A DNA stretch of 64,000 nucleotides, from assembly GCA_039586035.1 (NCBI GenBank), contig JBDHLD010000035.1, forward strand, positions 5,275 to 69,274. Direction: 5' to 3'. The notes beneath the pieces were generated by a model. The model made no database searches and was not told the origin of the DNA. It saw only the letters and a program-made list of their open reading frames with translations. Made by a program: the position numbers and the translations under genes. Position 1 is the first letter of the stretch. Each line of letters opens with the position of its first letter. Origin of the DNA: JBDHHQ01 sp039586035. Lineage in GTDB: Bacteria > Gemmatimonadota > Gemmatimonadetes > Longimicrobiales > Gaopeijiaceae. Of the stretch, positions 1-8,554 are shown piece after piece.

Positions 1-2
1 TT

Positions 3-824
3 CGGCTTCGCGTCGCGTTCTCCGGACCCTTCTCGGCGCCAGACCTGGAGCGGACACGGGCGCGGTTCGACTCGGTCGGAGTGATCGAAGTCGTCGAGAC
101 CGATCCGGATCTGCGGATCTCGGCCGACCCGGCGGGCGCCGAGGCGAGCCGCGCACGCGGGGGCGGCGTCATCAGTCGGGGGACCCTGGACACCGTCGCG
201 GGGGCAGTCGTCCGATTCGCTCGCAACCAGTACCTGCGTCAACTGCACCTGTCGGCCGAGCACATCCGGGCACGCCTCGAGCTGTCGCCCGCGGAGCCGG
301 CGTTGAGCTCCGTTGGCGACGTGGTAGGCTGCGGACCGGCTCGCTGGGAGGCGGCACCCTCCTCGGATCGCTTCCTTGGGGGAGATCAGTGGCAGATGCG
401 GCCCGACGACACCTATCGGCTGCGAGTGGTGAACGACTCGGACGTCCCGGTCTTCGCCACGGTGGTGGACCTGCTGCCGCTGGGCGGCACCTCGGTCCTG
501 GTCCCGGGATCCGACGAAGCTCCGGGGTCGTTGGAAGTGGGCCCAGGCCTGGCGTTCGAGCTCGGGTGTTTTCTGGTGGACCCCGAGCCGGGCCACGAGA
601 CCCTCAAGCTGTTTGCCACGACGCAGGAGGTCGACCTGCGACCGCTGTTCGGCGGCGCATCACGCAGCGTGAGGGGCGACCTGTCCGCCCTTGAGATCCT
701 GGTGGACAGCCGGGCCAACTCCACGCGCTCGTCCACGCCCACGGCAGCGGGAGCCGGCACGACGTCGGACGTGCATCTACACGTGGTCGAACCGGGGGGA
801 GCAACCCCCGGCGGAGCTTCGTGA
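3..824 (+). CDS. C-terminal part of a DUF4384-type (probably caspase-like) protein, 5' end outside window
   Basis: The reading frame is open from the left edge, so the start and any N-terminal domain lie outside the window. The C-terminal ~110 residues have the pattern of a DUF4384 domain: a YRLRVVNDSDVPVF strand, a GGTSVLVPG turn and a GHETLKLFATTQEVDLRPL ending. In known families this domain sits after a caspase/metacaspase (peptidase C14) domain, and the preceding segment with RNQYLRQL also fits the linker of such proteins; the peptidase itself cannot be seen here. The stop TGA is one base before the ATG of the CHAT protein, so the two are very likely co-transcribed. The tail after the domain is Ser/Thr/Gly rich and probably disordered. 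Identity of the domain is fairly good; the caspase assignment is inference. Confidence 0.7.
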   Translation, partial: RLRVAFSGPFSAPDLERTRARFDSVGVIEVVETDPDLRISADPAGAEASRARGGGVISRGTLDTVAGAVVRFARNQYLRQLHLSAEHIRARLELSPAEPALSSVGDVVGCGPARWEAAPSSDRFLGGDQWQMRPDDTYRLRVVNDSDVPVFATVVDLLPLGGTSVLVPGSDEAPGSLEVGPGLAFELGCFLVDPEPGHETLKLFATTQEVDLRPLFGGASRSVRGDLSALEILVDSRANSTRSSTPTAAGAGTTSDVHLHVVEPGGATPGGAS

Positions 825-825
825 G

Positions 826-3800
826 ATGAGGCAGTCGCCCCGTGCCCTCGGCCAGCGCGTCTGGCGTTTCGCCTGCCGGACGAGTCCGTATCGTGAAAGC
901 CGAGGGCGATCCAATGGTGGGGTGGCGCTATCGGTGATGGCTGCCGCGCTCGCTGTCTCGGCCGGGGCCGAGGGCCAGGCCCCCGCCCGCCGGCTGCCCC
1001 TGGATCAGGCACTGGTGGATACGCTGGCTCCCGGGCAACGGCACCACTGGTCCGTCGCAGCAGATTCGGGCCAGGCGCTTCGCGTCGCGATTCACCAGCG
1101 AGGCATCGACGTGGCGGTGAGCCTTCTCGACGCCCAGGGCCTTCGCGTGGCCACCTTCGATCAGACCTTGGCGGACGGCACGGAGGCCGTCGCGTTCGTG
1201 GCGACCACAGCCGGCCCTTGGACCCTGGTGGTGTGGCCCTTCGACGAGCAAGCGCCCGGAGAATACGCCGTCGAACCCCCCACGATCGGGCCGGCCACGG
1301 ATTCGGACCGAGCCGCCATGGCCCTGGAGATGTCCACGGAAGGCAACCGTCACTACAACGCCGGCCGCTACCCCGAGGCGGAGTACCTGTACGGGCGAGC
1401 CCTTCAGCTCTGGGAAGCCTCCATCGGAGTCGAAAACTCGGACGGGGCGTTGGCACTGCACAACCTGGGCGTGCTGTATGGAGTCCAGCGCCGATTCGAC
1501 GAGGCTCTTCCCCCGCTGGAGCTGTCCCTCCAGGTGTCCGAGGCGCTTTCTGAGCCTGACCGTCTCCTCATACCGGAAACCCTGCGAGAGTTGGGCCTGG
1601 TCACGTTCAATCTTGGGCGCCAGGACGAGGCCGAGTCGTTCTGGCGTCGAGCGCTGCAGGCCAGGGAATCGGCGTTGGGTCCTGCCCATCCGTCCGTCGC
1701 CGGCGATGCCTATTCCCTGGGTTCCCTGTACATCCGACAGGGTCGTTTCGCCGAAGCTGAGCCGCTGCTGGAACGGTCGGTCACCCTGTACGAATCCGCA
1801 GGTGTGCCCGACCTGGATCTAGCGCGTAGCCTGCATGCGCTCGGAGTCGCGCAGCACGCATTGGCTCGCTACGAGGGCGCCCGGGTCACGCTGGAACGAG
1901 CCCTCGCCATCCGCGAGCAGATCCTCGGACCGGACCACCTGGAGGTCGGAGAGACCGCCAGCAACCTGGCCCAGGTGCACCAGGACCGGGGGCGGTACGA
2001 GGAGGCACTCGCTCTGTCCGAACGAGCCCTGGGCATTCTCGAAACGAACCTTGGCCCCGATCACCCCGAGCTTTCCACCCCCTTGCTCAACCACGGTGGA
2101 CTGCTCCGCGACCGCGGTGACCTGGCCGGTGCCGACTCACTCTTGACCCGGGCGTTGCGGATCGACGAGCAGGCCCTCGGACCCGAGGACTCCCAAACGG
2201 CCAGGGGGCTGAACGCTCTCGGGGCACTGAGGGAGCTGCAAGGACGGTATTCGGAGGCGGAAGACCTGCATGCGCGTGCGCTTTCGGCCCGCGAAACCAG
2301 CCTCGGTTCCGCACACCCGGACGTGGCCGTCAGCCTGAGCAATCTGGCCGGCGTGCTGTTCCAACTCGGTCGATACGACGAAGCCCGGCCCCTCTACGAA
2401 CGGTCGCTCCCGATCTTGGAGACCACGCGCGGACCCGACCACCCCAATGTGGCGACGGTGTTGAACAACCTCGCCGCCGTCCGCGAAGCCCAAGGGGACT
2501 GGGAAGAAGCCCTGGCTCTTGATCTTCGCGCGTTGGCCATTCGCGAAGCCGCACTGGGCCCCGACCACCCCGACGTGGCCATGAGCCGCAACAACCTGGG
2601 CACGAAGTACCAGGCCGGGGGGAGGAACCGCGAAGCGGAGGCGGAGTTCAGGAGGGCCCTGGCCATCTGGGAAGCGGCACGCGGCCCCGATCACCAGGAC
2701 GTGGCTCTGGCCCTGCTCAATCTGGGCAACCTGTACGAGCACCTGGACCGTAGGGGCGAAGCCGCGGATCTGTTCCTTCGGGCAGTCACCATCAATGAGA
2801 CGGCCCTGGGTCCCACCCACCCCTACGTTGCCGCCGGCAAGAGTCAGCTATCGTCGCTGTACCGATACATTGGAGATCTCGCACAGGCCGAGCGACTGAT
2901 GCTGGAAGCGCTGGCGATCTGGGAGGGTGCCCTCGGGCCTTCACATCCGCAAACCGCGCGTGCACGCAACGACCTGGCTGCCATGTATGGCGAGGAACGC
3001 CATGCGGAGGCAGAGGCCCTGTACCAGCGGGCCATCCGCGACCTGGAGGCCGCCCTGGGGCCGGAGGACGTGTCCGTCGCGTTGGTGCGGCGGAATCTTG
3101 CCCAGCTCTACCAGGTGCAGGGGCGTTTCGCCGAGGCGCTCGCAGAGCACTCGCTCGCCATCCAGATCCAGGAAGCCGCCGGGGTCGAACCGGTGGCATT
3201 GGCCTCGGGCTACTACTGGCGAGGGCGTGTGCGCCGAGAGCTCGACGACACTGCTGGCGCTATGTCGGACTTCGAGACGGCCATCGCCACCGGCGAAGAT
3301 CTCCGACTCGAGACAGGCGGCGGGGAGGACGTGCGAGCCGGGTTCTTTCGCCGGTATCACGGCGCCTATGGTCAGATGATCGAGCTGAAGATCCGATCCG
3401 GGGACCTGGAATCGGCGTTCTCTTACGCCGAGCGCGGGCGGGCACGCACGCTGCTCGATCAAATCGCCCTCGGGGGCGTCGATCTGCTCGCCGACATCGA
3501 ACCGGGCCGGCGCGCCGAGCTGGAGGCCCGGGACACCCAGGCCCGGGCCAGGAAGGCCGCATACGCCCAGAGACTGACCTCCCTCCAGGCCTCCCCTGCG
3601 CTGGAAGAGCCACAGCAGAGACGCCAACTCGAGGCCACCCGGGACTCACTGCGCATGGCCGAGGCCGAGTTCGTCCAGGTCTACAACGAGATCAAGAGCG
3701 AAAGCCCGACCTGGCGCCGATCGCGCGGCACCCCGCTTTCGCTCGAGGTTGCCCGGAGCCGCGTGGTTCCGGACGGTGGACTGCTCTTGATCTACCACCT

Positions 3801-5073
3801 CGGCGAATCGGAGGGATACCTCCTGATCGTTCCTCCGGCCGGCGCCGGGACACCTCAGGCCGTGGAGTTGCACGTCGGCGAAGCCGAGGCCGAACCCCTG
3901 GGCCTCGACCCGGGGCCCCTCACGTCGGACGCCGTCCAGGGGCTTTTTGCAGACCAGGAGAACGGCCTGCTCGCGGCGTTGGGCACGGGGACGAGCCGAA
4001 GCCGCCGCCTCGGCGGCGGCAGAGCCAGCGACGTCGAGCGTCTGCATGCCGCGTGGCGGGTTCTGATGCCCGAGTCGCTTTGGTCCGAGGTGGCCAGTGC
4101 CAGCGAGGTGATCATCGTGCCCGACCGGGCGCTCCATCACCTGCCGTTCCAGGCTCTGGTCGTAGACCCCGGCCAGGACCCCGGGGAGACCCGGTACTGG
4201 CTCGACGTAGGTCCCCCGGTCCGGTACGCCCCGTCGGCCACGGTCCTCAACGCGATCTTGGAACGACCGCCGAGTCAGGGCGGGCTCGGGATCCTGAGCG
4301 TCTCCGACCCCATCTATGATCCGCTCGAGGCGGCCCGCGCCGGGCAGCTCGCTGGCGGCAGCGTAACCGCAAGCGGGTCGGCCGACGACATGCTCGTTCC
4401 AGACGCCGGGGCGACGGATGAGGGCCGAGCGGCATTCGAACGCACGGGCGCATCGCTGGCGCGGCTGCCCGGCACGGCAGAAGAGAGCGCAGCGATTGCG
4501 GAGGTGTATGGGCAGGATGCGTCCGCGGGTGGCGTGACTCTGCTACAGGGAATCGACGCGACCGAAGCCGCCGTGCGGGCGTCCCTCCAGGGCCACCGCA
4601 TGCTGCATATGGCGACCCACGGTCTGGTCGCCGAATCGGGTCAGGACCTTTTCAGTGGCCTGGCTCTGACACCCGTGTCGGGGTCGGCCCTGGAGCGGCA
4701 GGACGGATTCCTGCAGCTCCACGAGATCTACAATCTGGATCTGACGGACCTGGAGCTCGCAGTCCTCTCGGCCTGCGAGACCAACGTGGGCCGCACCGTG
4801 GAGGGCGAAGGCGTCTTCGCCCTGTCCAGAGGGTTCCTGGCCTCCGGAACCCGTCGCGTGGTGGCGAGCCAGTGGGCGGTCAGTGACGCTTCGACCGCCG
4901 TCCTGATTGGGGCGTTCTTCGAGGCGTTAGCCGCGTCAGAGCGGGAGGGTTCGCGGGTGGACTACGCCCAGGCCCTTCAGGATGCCCGTTTGGCCGTGCG
5001 TACTCACCCCGACCATCCGGAGTGGGCCGACCCGTACTATTGGGCGCCCTTCATTCTGATCGGAGCCAACTAG
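826..5073 (+). CDS. Secreted TPR protein with C-terminal CHAT peptidase domain
   Basis: A 1415-residue protein. I chose ATG 826, one base after the previous stop, because it precedes a basic then hydrophobic signal-like stretch (ALSVMAAALAVSAGAEGQA); an in-frame ATG at 691 would overlap the previous gene widely. Residues ~50-155 resemble a PPC-like beta-sandwich (GQRHHWSVAADSGQ). About fifteen 42-residue kinesin-light-chain-type TPR repeats follow (recurring LGPDHP, A.NNLA, G...EA), to about residue 860. The C-terminal ~350 residues are a CHAT domain, with the catalytic His in MATHG (residue 1265) and Cys in LSACET (residue 1317), followed by a RGFLASGTRRVVASQW motif. CHAT domains are caspase/gingipain-fold proteases. 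The predicted export suggests a periplasmic or surface role rather than the cytoplasmic defence role of Craspase-like CHAT proteins; that is inference. Confidence 0.92.
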   Translation: MRQSPRALGQRVWRFACRTSPYRESRGRSNGGVALSVMAAALAVSAGAEGQAPARRLPLDQALVDTLAPGQRHHWSVAADSGQALRVAIHQRGIDVAVSLLDAQGLRVATFDQTLADGTEAVAFVATTAGPWTLVVWPFDEQAPGEYAVEPPTIGPATDSDRAAMALEMSTEGNRHYNAGRYPEAEYLYGRALQLWEASIGVENSDGALALHNLGVLYGVQRRFDEALPPLELSLQVSEALSEPDRLLIPETLRELGLVTFNLGRQDEAESFWRRALQARESALGPAHPSVAGDAYSLGSLYIRQGRFAEAEPLLERSVTLYESAGVPDLDLARSLHALGVAQHALARYEGARVTLERALAIREQILGPDHLEVGETASNLAQVHQDRGRYEEALALSERALGILETNLGPDHPELSTPLLNHGGLLRDRGDLAGADSLLTRALRIDEQALGPEDSQTARGLNALGALRELQGRYSEAEDLHARALSARETSLGSAHPDVAVSLSNLAGVLFQLGRYDEARPLYERSLPILETTRGPDHPNVATVLNNLAAVREAQGDWEEALALDLRALAIREAALGPDHPDVAMSRNNLGTKYQAGGRNREAEAEFRRALAIWEAARGPDHQDVALALLNLGNLYEHLDRRGEAADLFLRAVTINETALGPTHPYVAAGKSQLSSLYRYIGDLAQAERLMLEALAIWEGALGPSHPQTARARNDLAAMYGEERHAEAEALYQRAIRDLEAALGPEDVSVALVRRNLAQLYQVQGRFAEALAEHSLAIQIQEAAGVEPVALASGYYWRGRVRRELDDTAGAMSDFETAIATGEDLRLETGGGEDVRAGFFRRYHGAYGQMIELKIRSGDLESAFSYAERGRARTLLDQIALGGVDLLADIEPGRRAELEARDTQARARKAAYAQRLTSLQASPALEEPQQRRQLEATRDSLRMAEAEFVQVYNEIKSESPTWRRSRGTPLSLEVARSRVVPDGGLLLIYHLGESEGYLLIVPPAGAGTPQAVELHVGEAEAEPLGLDPGPLTSDAVQGLFADQENGLLAALGTGTSRSRRLGGGRASDVERLHAAWRVLMPESLWSEVASASEVIIVPDRALHHLPFQALVVDPGQDPGETRYWLDVGPPVRYAPSATVLNAILERPPSQGGLGILSVSDPIYDPLEAARAGQLAGGSVTASGSADDMLVPDAGATDEGRAAFERTGASLARLPGTAEESAAIAEVYGQDASAGGVTLLQGIDATEAAVRASLQGHRMLHMATHGLVAESGQDLFSGLALTPVSGSALERQDGFLQLHEIYNLDLTDLELAVLSACETNVGRTVEGEGVFALSRGFLASGTRRVVASQWAVSDASTAVLIGAFFEALAASEREGSRVDYAQALQDARLAVRTHPDHPEWADPYYWAPFILIGAN

Positions 5074-5166
5074 CCCGAGGTACGGTACCGTTGCGACCTT
5101 CGTCGGGGGGAATCCTCGGCCGCACGCGTGCCCCAGCGACCACTCAGACCGGAAGGCGAACCGAGC

Positions 5167-6321
5167 ATGACCTTTCGAACCGGCTTCGCGCAGATGTTTG
5201 CGCTGGCCTTGCTCATGGCAACGGCCTGCGGCGCCCCTGGAAGTCACACGGATCCGGGCGGATCCGCCGATCCCGACACCGGAGACGGGGTGTCGAATCC
5301 GAGGGGCGATGGCGGGCCTGGGCCGTCCGCTTCGGACCCGGGCTACGTTGAGATGGGGGTATACTTCGCCACGGATCGGGACTGGCACGTTAGCCGAGGG
5401 GTCTTCACCGGGGAGCGTGGTAGCGGCTCCCTGGCGTTCGGGCACACCAAGGTCAGTATTCCAAACACGCACGAGGTCGGTTCCCTCGAGGCACCGCCAT
5501 GGTGGCGCCTCTGGGATCGCGACTCGCCCTCCGAATTCGTCGTCCTGCTCTCGATCGACCGCTTCGATGGCTTGGTGGAGTTCAGCGACAGCATTGGCAA
5601 GGCGTTGGCATCGGCGACGAGCGACGAGATTCTCGTCTTCGTCCACGGGTTCAACACTTCCTTCGCGGACGCCGCTCGCCGGACCGCACAGCTGGCGTAC
5701 GATCTACGCTTTCCCGGCGTTTCGGTCTTCTTTAGCTGGCCCTCTCGAGGCGAAGCCGGTGAGTACGCCGCGGACGAGACGAGCGTCGAATGGAGTCAGC
5801 CACACTTTGACCGCTTCCTTCAGATCAGTCTTTCGCAGCTCGGCGCGCGCCGGGTCCATGTGATCGCCCACAGCATGGGAAGCCGGGTTCTGAGCAGGGG
5901 CCTGGCGGCGCTGGACCCTTCTGCGCTGCCCCCGGAGGCCGCGGAACTCCGCCAGGTCGTTCTGGCTGCGCCCGACATCGACCTCGGCATCTTCAGGCAG
6001 CTTGCTGCTGAGTTTGCAGGGAAAGCGGACCGAATCACCCTTTACGCATCGGCCAGCGACCGAGCGCTTCAGCTTTCGTACGGCGTGCACGATTACCCCC
6101 GAGCCGGGGGCCAGGCCGTGCCTCTGGCTGGCATCGAAACGATCGACGCCTCCGGGGTGGAGACAAGCTTCCTTGCACACTCCTACTTCGGAGACTCGAT
6201 TCTGGGCGACCTCTATTCGACGATCGTGCTGGAACTTCCTACCAGCGACCGATTCGGCCTTGCCCCGGTCTCGAGTCCGGAGGGTCCGTATTGGCGCCTC
6301 CTACCGGGAGCCTTCCGGTAA
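5167..6321 (+). CDS. Lipoprotein-like DUF900 alpha/beta hydrolase
   Basis: A 384-residue protein beginning at ATG 5167, 10 bases after GGAAGG. The N-terminus has a short signal ending MATAC, an imperfect lipobox, followed by a Gly/Asp/Ser-rich linker, so it is probably membrane anchored. The core matches DUF900 alpha/beta hydrolases: a strand ending LVFVHGFN (oxyanion region), then VSVFFSWPSRG, then the nucleophile elbow AHSMGS with Ser236. The acid is probably in APDIDLGIF and the catalytic His near FLAHSYF. Members of this family are esterase/lipase-like enzymes of unknown substrate. It lies 93 bases downstream of the CHAT gene on the same strand and may belong to the same transcription unit. 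Confidence 0.85.
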   Translation: MTFRTGFAQMFALALLMATACGAPGSHTDPGGSADPDTGDGVSNPRGDGGPGPSASDPGYVEMGVYFATDRDWHVSRGVFTGERGSGSLAFGHTKVSIPNTHEVGSLEAPPWWRLWDRDSPSEFVVLLSIDRFDGLVEFSDSIGKALASATSDEILVFVHGFNTSFADAARRTAQLAYDLRFPGVSVFFSWPSRGEAGEYAADETSVEWSQPHFDRFLQISLSQLGARRVHVIAHSMGSRVLSRGLAALDPSALPPEAAELRQVVLAAPDIDLGIFRQLAAEFAGKADRITLYASASDRALQLSYGVHDYPRAGGQAVPLAGIETIDASGVETSFLAHSYFGDSILGDLYSTIVLELPTSDRFGLAPVSSPEGPYWRLLPGAFR

Positions 6322-6329
6322 GACACCGA

Positions 6330-6560
6330 GCCCCCTGATCTAGATCGGCCGAGCACCTCGGCAAAGACCCTTTGGAAGTTGCCACCCAGGATGTCGCGCA
6401 CGTCGTCTTCCCCGTAGCCATGCTCGCGTAGGCGGCGGCCACACGCACGATCTCGGCGTAGTCGCTGAACCCCTCGATGTTGCGCATCGGAGAGCGGATG
6501 TCGGCGGTCACGTGCTCGTTGTAGCGCGCCGTGAACGCGGCGTACGCTGGGGCACCGAAG
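6330..6560 (-). pseudogene. Remnant of a membrane dipeptidase (peptidase M19-like) C-terminus
   Basis: On the minus strand two frames together encode a typical dipeptidase tail. The upstream frame reads VTADIRSPMRNIEGFSDYAE; the downstream frame reads HGYGEDDVRDILGGNFQRVF, the hallmark ending of M19 dipeptidases (ILGGNFxRV). The frames are joined by a one-base shift near 6425. No catalytic part is present, so this is a decayed fragment, cut at about 6560 where the IS91-like transposase tail begins. Family assignment rests on the C-terminal motif only. Confidence 0.65.
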
Positions 6561-6574
6561 GGGTCGTGGGAGCC

Positions 6575-6930
6575 TCAGGGGTCGAAGTCGTCGGTCAGGG
6601 ACTGGTCGAACTCGAAGTCGGGGACGGGGTCGGGCTCGGCGGGGTCGAAGGCCGGTGTCTGATCGAGGAGCCCGGTGAGGAGATCGCTCTGAGTTGGCCC
6701 GCGGGCGGGCGAGAGGGGCGGGGGCTTGTGGGGGAGGCCCTCACCCCACGCAACATGCGTTGCGCGGGGGCCCCGGTTCGAGGTGGAGGAGGATGGCGGA
6801 GACGACGGGCGGATCGGTGAGGAACGCGAGGATCCTCATCTCTCCACCACACGCGGGACAGAGCAGCGGCAGCACGTCGTAGATGCGAGCGAGCAGGACG
6901 GCCCATCGGATTCGGGCAGGGGAGGCGCTC
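6575..6930 (-). mobile_element. IS91-like transposase C-terminal remnant
   Basis: The minus strand encodes the characteristic C-terminus of large IS91-like (Y2) transposases: RIRWAVLLARIYDVLPLLCPACGG with one CxxC of the zinc ribbon, then GEMRILAFLTDPP, and, in a second frame, SPARGPTQSDL followed by a long acidic tail (DQTPAFDPAEPDPVPDFEFD) ending at TGA 6575. The first frame is stopped early by an imperfect hairpin insertion at 6744-6769, so the piece is not functional. Nothing transposase-like could be confirmed immediately upstream of about 6930. The matching middle part of such a transposase lies at 8175-8500 in the same orientation. Confidence 0.75.
6744..6769. repeat. Short inverted repeat interrupting the transposase remnant
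   Basis: CCCCACGCAAC (6744-6754) and GTTGCGCGGGG (6759-6769) pair over 10 of 11 positions around the loop ATGC. It sits exactly where the transposase frame is broken: the protein resumes in another frame about 10 bases beyond it on the minus strand. It may be a small palindromic insertion. Confidence 0.6.
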
Positions 6931-7238
6931 TCGGGCGCCGGCGACCGCTCCACCCTGGGCGCCCCCAGCAAGTACACGCCCTGCTTCGCGGAGGACGAGT
7001 CGGACCCCGACTGGGAGCCCCTGTCGGTCTCGCAGGGCGTCGGGGCGGGACGCGACGCGGTCACCCTGTTCCAGGGCGACGGGCTGACCGGGGTCATGGA
7101 CCAGGGCTCCCGCACCCCCGAAGGATTGGCCCGTTCGCTCGCCGCCAGCCTCCTGGCCGTGGGCCACACCAAGCTTTGCGAGTGGGCCCCGGCCGTCGTG
7201 GTGCTGTCGCCCGAGCACTACCGTCGGGTGCCGGACCC
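6931..7238. other. Unassigned stretch within the gene graveyard
   Basis: This stretch has no intact gene. The plus strand keeps an open frame with protein-like segments (DAVTLFQGDGLTGVMDQ; LLAVGHTKLCEWAPAVVVL), but I do not recognise the family and no start codon or ribosome site is convincing. It runs directly into the amidohydrolase fragment in another frame. Most likely another truncated gene. Confidence 0.4.
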
Positions 7239-7544
7239 TACCACATGTTCCCGGGCTCGGGTCTGCACAACGAGTTGTCTTTTCTCGTCGATGCCGGCCT
7301 GACTCCCACGGAGGCGATTCAGAGCGCGACGATCAGACCGATGGAACTGATGGGGCTGAGCGATGTGCTGGGCACGGTGGAGCCAGGGAAGAAGGCGGAC
7401 CTGGTCCTGCTCGACGCGAACCCTCTCGCAGACATCTCAAACACACGTCGGGTCGTTGGGGTCTGGGAGGCAGGCCTCTTCTACGACCGAGAGGAGTTGG
7501 ACTCCATGCTCGCCGCGGTAGCCAAAGAACAGGAGAGGCGGTGA
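7239..7544 (+). pseudogene. 5'-truncated amidohydrolase (C-terminal fragment)
   Basis: About 100 codons of the C-terminus of a metal-dependent amidohydrolase: HNELSFLVDAGLTPTEAIQS, ATIRPMELMGLSD, then the hallmark LGTVEPGKKADLVLLDANPL that closes imidazolonepropionase-like amidohydrolases. All metal-ligand motifs are missing because everything before residue ~300 of a normal protein is absent. No start codon or ribosome site fits, so it is scored as a fragment. It ends with TGA 7542-7544. Confidence 0.8.
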
Positions 7545-7639
7545 CGGCGTACCTCGGTTCGGCTCCCACCTCGACCGGTGCCTCGCCCACCCACCCCGGG
7601 GCGGGCGAGGCAATCTCCAGTGCCGCGTGCGTGCCCTCT

Positions 7640-8146
7640 TCAGCCGACGGAAGGAGGGCGCACCTGGATGTTGCCCCGGATCGGGTTGAACCCGAAGAGC
7701 TGCATGAAGAAGTCCAGTTGGGCGGATGGGAAGACCTCGGGGGTATTGCATACGGCTTGGTACTGGCCTTCAGGGACCGTGCCGAAACCCATGATGCGGT
7801 CGGGAGCGGCTGCCGTGCCCCCCTGACCATTGTCCTCGACCGCGAACAACACGCGCGCCCCGGTCTCGTACGGAATTCCCGAAGGTACCGGGGCCTGACC
7901 GTAGCCCCGGGTGAGGGTGCCCACGATCCAGGCCTGGTTGGGCTTGTCGGGACGAATGTAGACGCACTCGAGGTCCGCGTCCCAAGCCTGGCCCCGACCG
8001 CGATTGTTGAACTGTGCTTTGCCACGTGCGGTGCCGTCCTCGTGCACCTGAGCGGTGAACGAGAAGGTCCGAAACGCGCGGTCTCCCTCTGCGGAATAGC
8101 AGAACGTGCCGTCGTCGGAGCATAGCGCATGGCCGCCGCCGGACAT
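7640..8146 (-). pseudogene. Fragment of a secreted protein of unknown function
   Basis: A 168-codon open frame from ATG 8146. The protein is well formed (GTFCYSAEGDRAFRTFSFTA, RGKAQFNNRGRGQAWDADLE, ECVYIRPDKPNQAWIVG) and looks like a compact beta-rich secreted domain with several Cys, but it has no signal peptide and begins right at the edge of the transposase remnant. I read it as a 5'-truncated gene; a short complete gene is possible. The family is not recognised with certainty. Confidence 0.5.
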
Positions 8147-8174
8147 GGTCGCCCTGGACTCGCTCGCCTTGCAG

Positions 8175-8500
8175 CTCCCACACGCGGGACAGCGAAGGGC
8201 GGGCGGGCACAGTAGCGGACGAGTCGCTCGATGCCGGCCCGGTCCTCGGCCTCGATGCGCACGGAGGCGTCGATGCTGAAGCCGCCCGAGCCCTGCCAGG
8301 TAAGCATGCCGGCGGCATCGAGCTCGTCGAGAAGTCCTTGGCGACGGAGGGCACCGCCTTCGGATGCAAGTGGTCCGGAGGACGCGTTTCTGGATGACGG
8401 ACTCCACCTGAGCGATGCGATCGGGCGTCAGGGCATACGCCTCGTGGAACGCGATAACGCTGTCGTCGGCGCCCTGGACGTCAACGGTGGGGACGCGGCC
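8175..8500 (-). mobile_element. IS91-like transposase middle-region remnant
   Basis: Two minus-strand frames give a typical IS91-like transposase segment: FHEAYALTPDRIAQVESVIQ in the first, then after a shift near 8365, LLDELDAAGMLTWQGSGGFS and DASVRIEAEDRAGIERLVRY followed by CARPPFA. The last motif (RYCARPPF) is strongly conserved in these elements. N-terminal zinc-binding domain and catalytic tyrosines are absent. It has the same orientation as the tail piece at 6575-6930, so the two may be one transposase split by about 1.2 kb, or remnants of two copies. Confidence 0.75.
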
Positions 8501-8554
8501 TGACGCCCGAAGGATAGGTAGGCCTACAGCCGGTCTACGATTCTCGACGGCCCG

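Noticed and set aside
1339..3400. Tandem DNA repeat suggested by recurring LGPDHP codons
   Set aside because: The repetition is at protein level (42-residue TPRs) with diverged codons; it is not a DNA satellite or CRISPR array.
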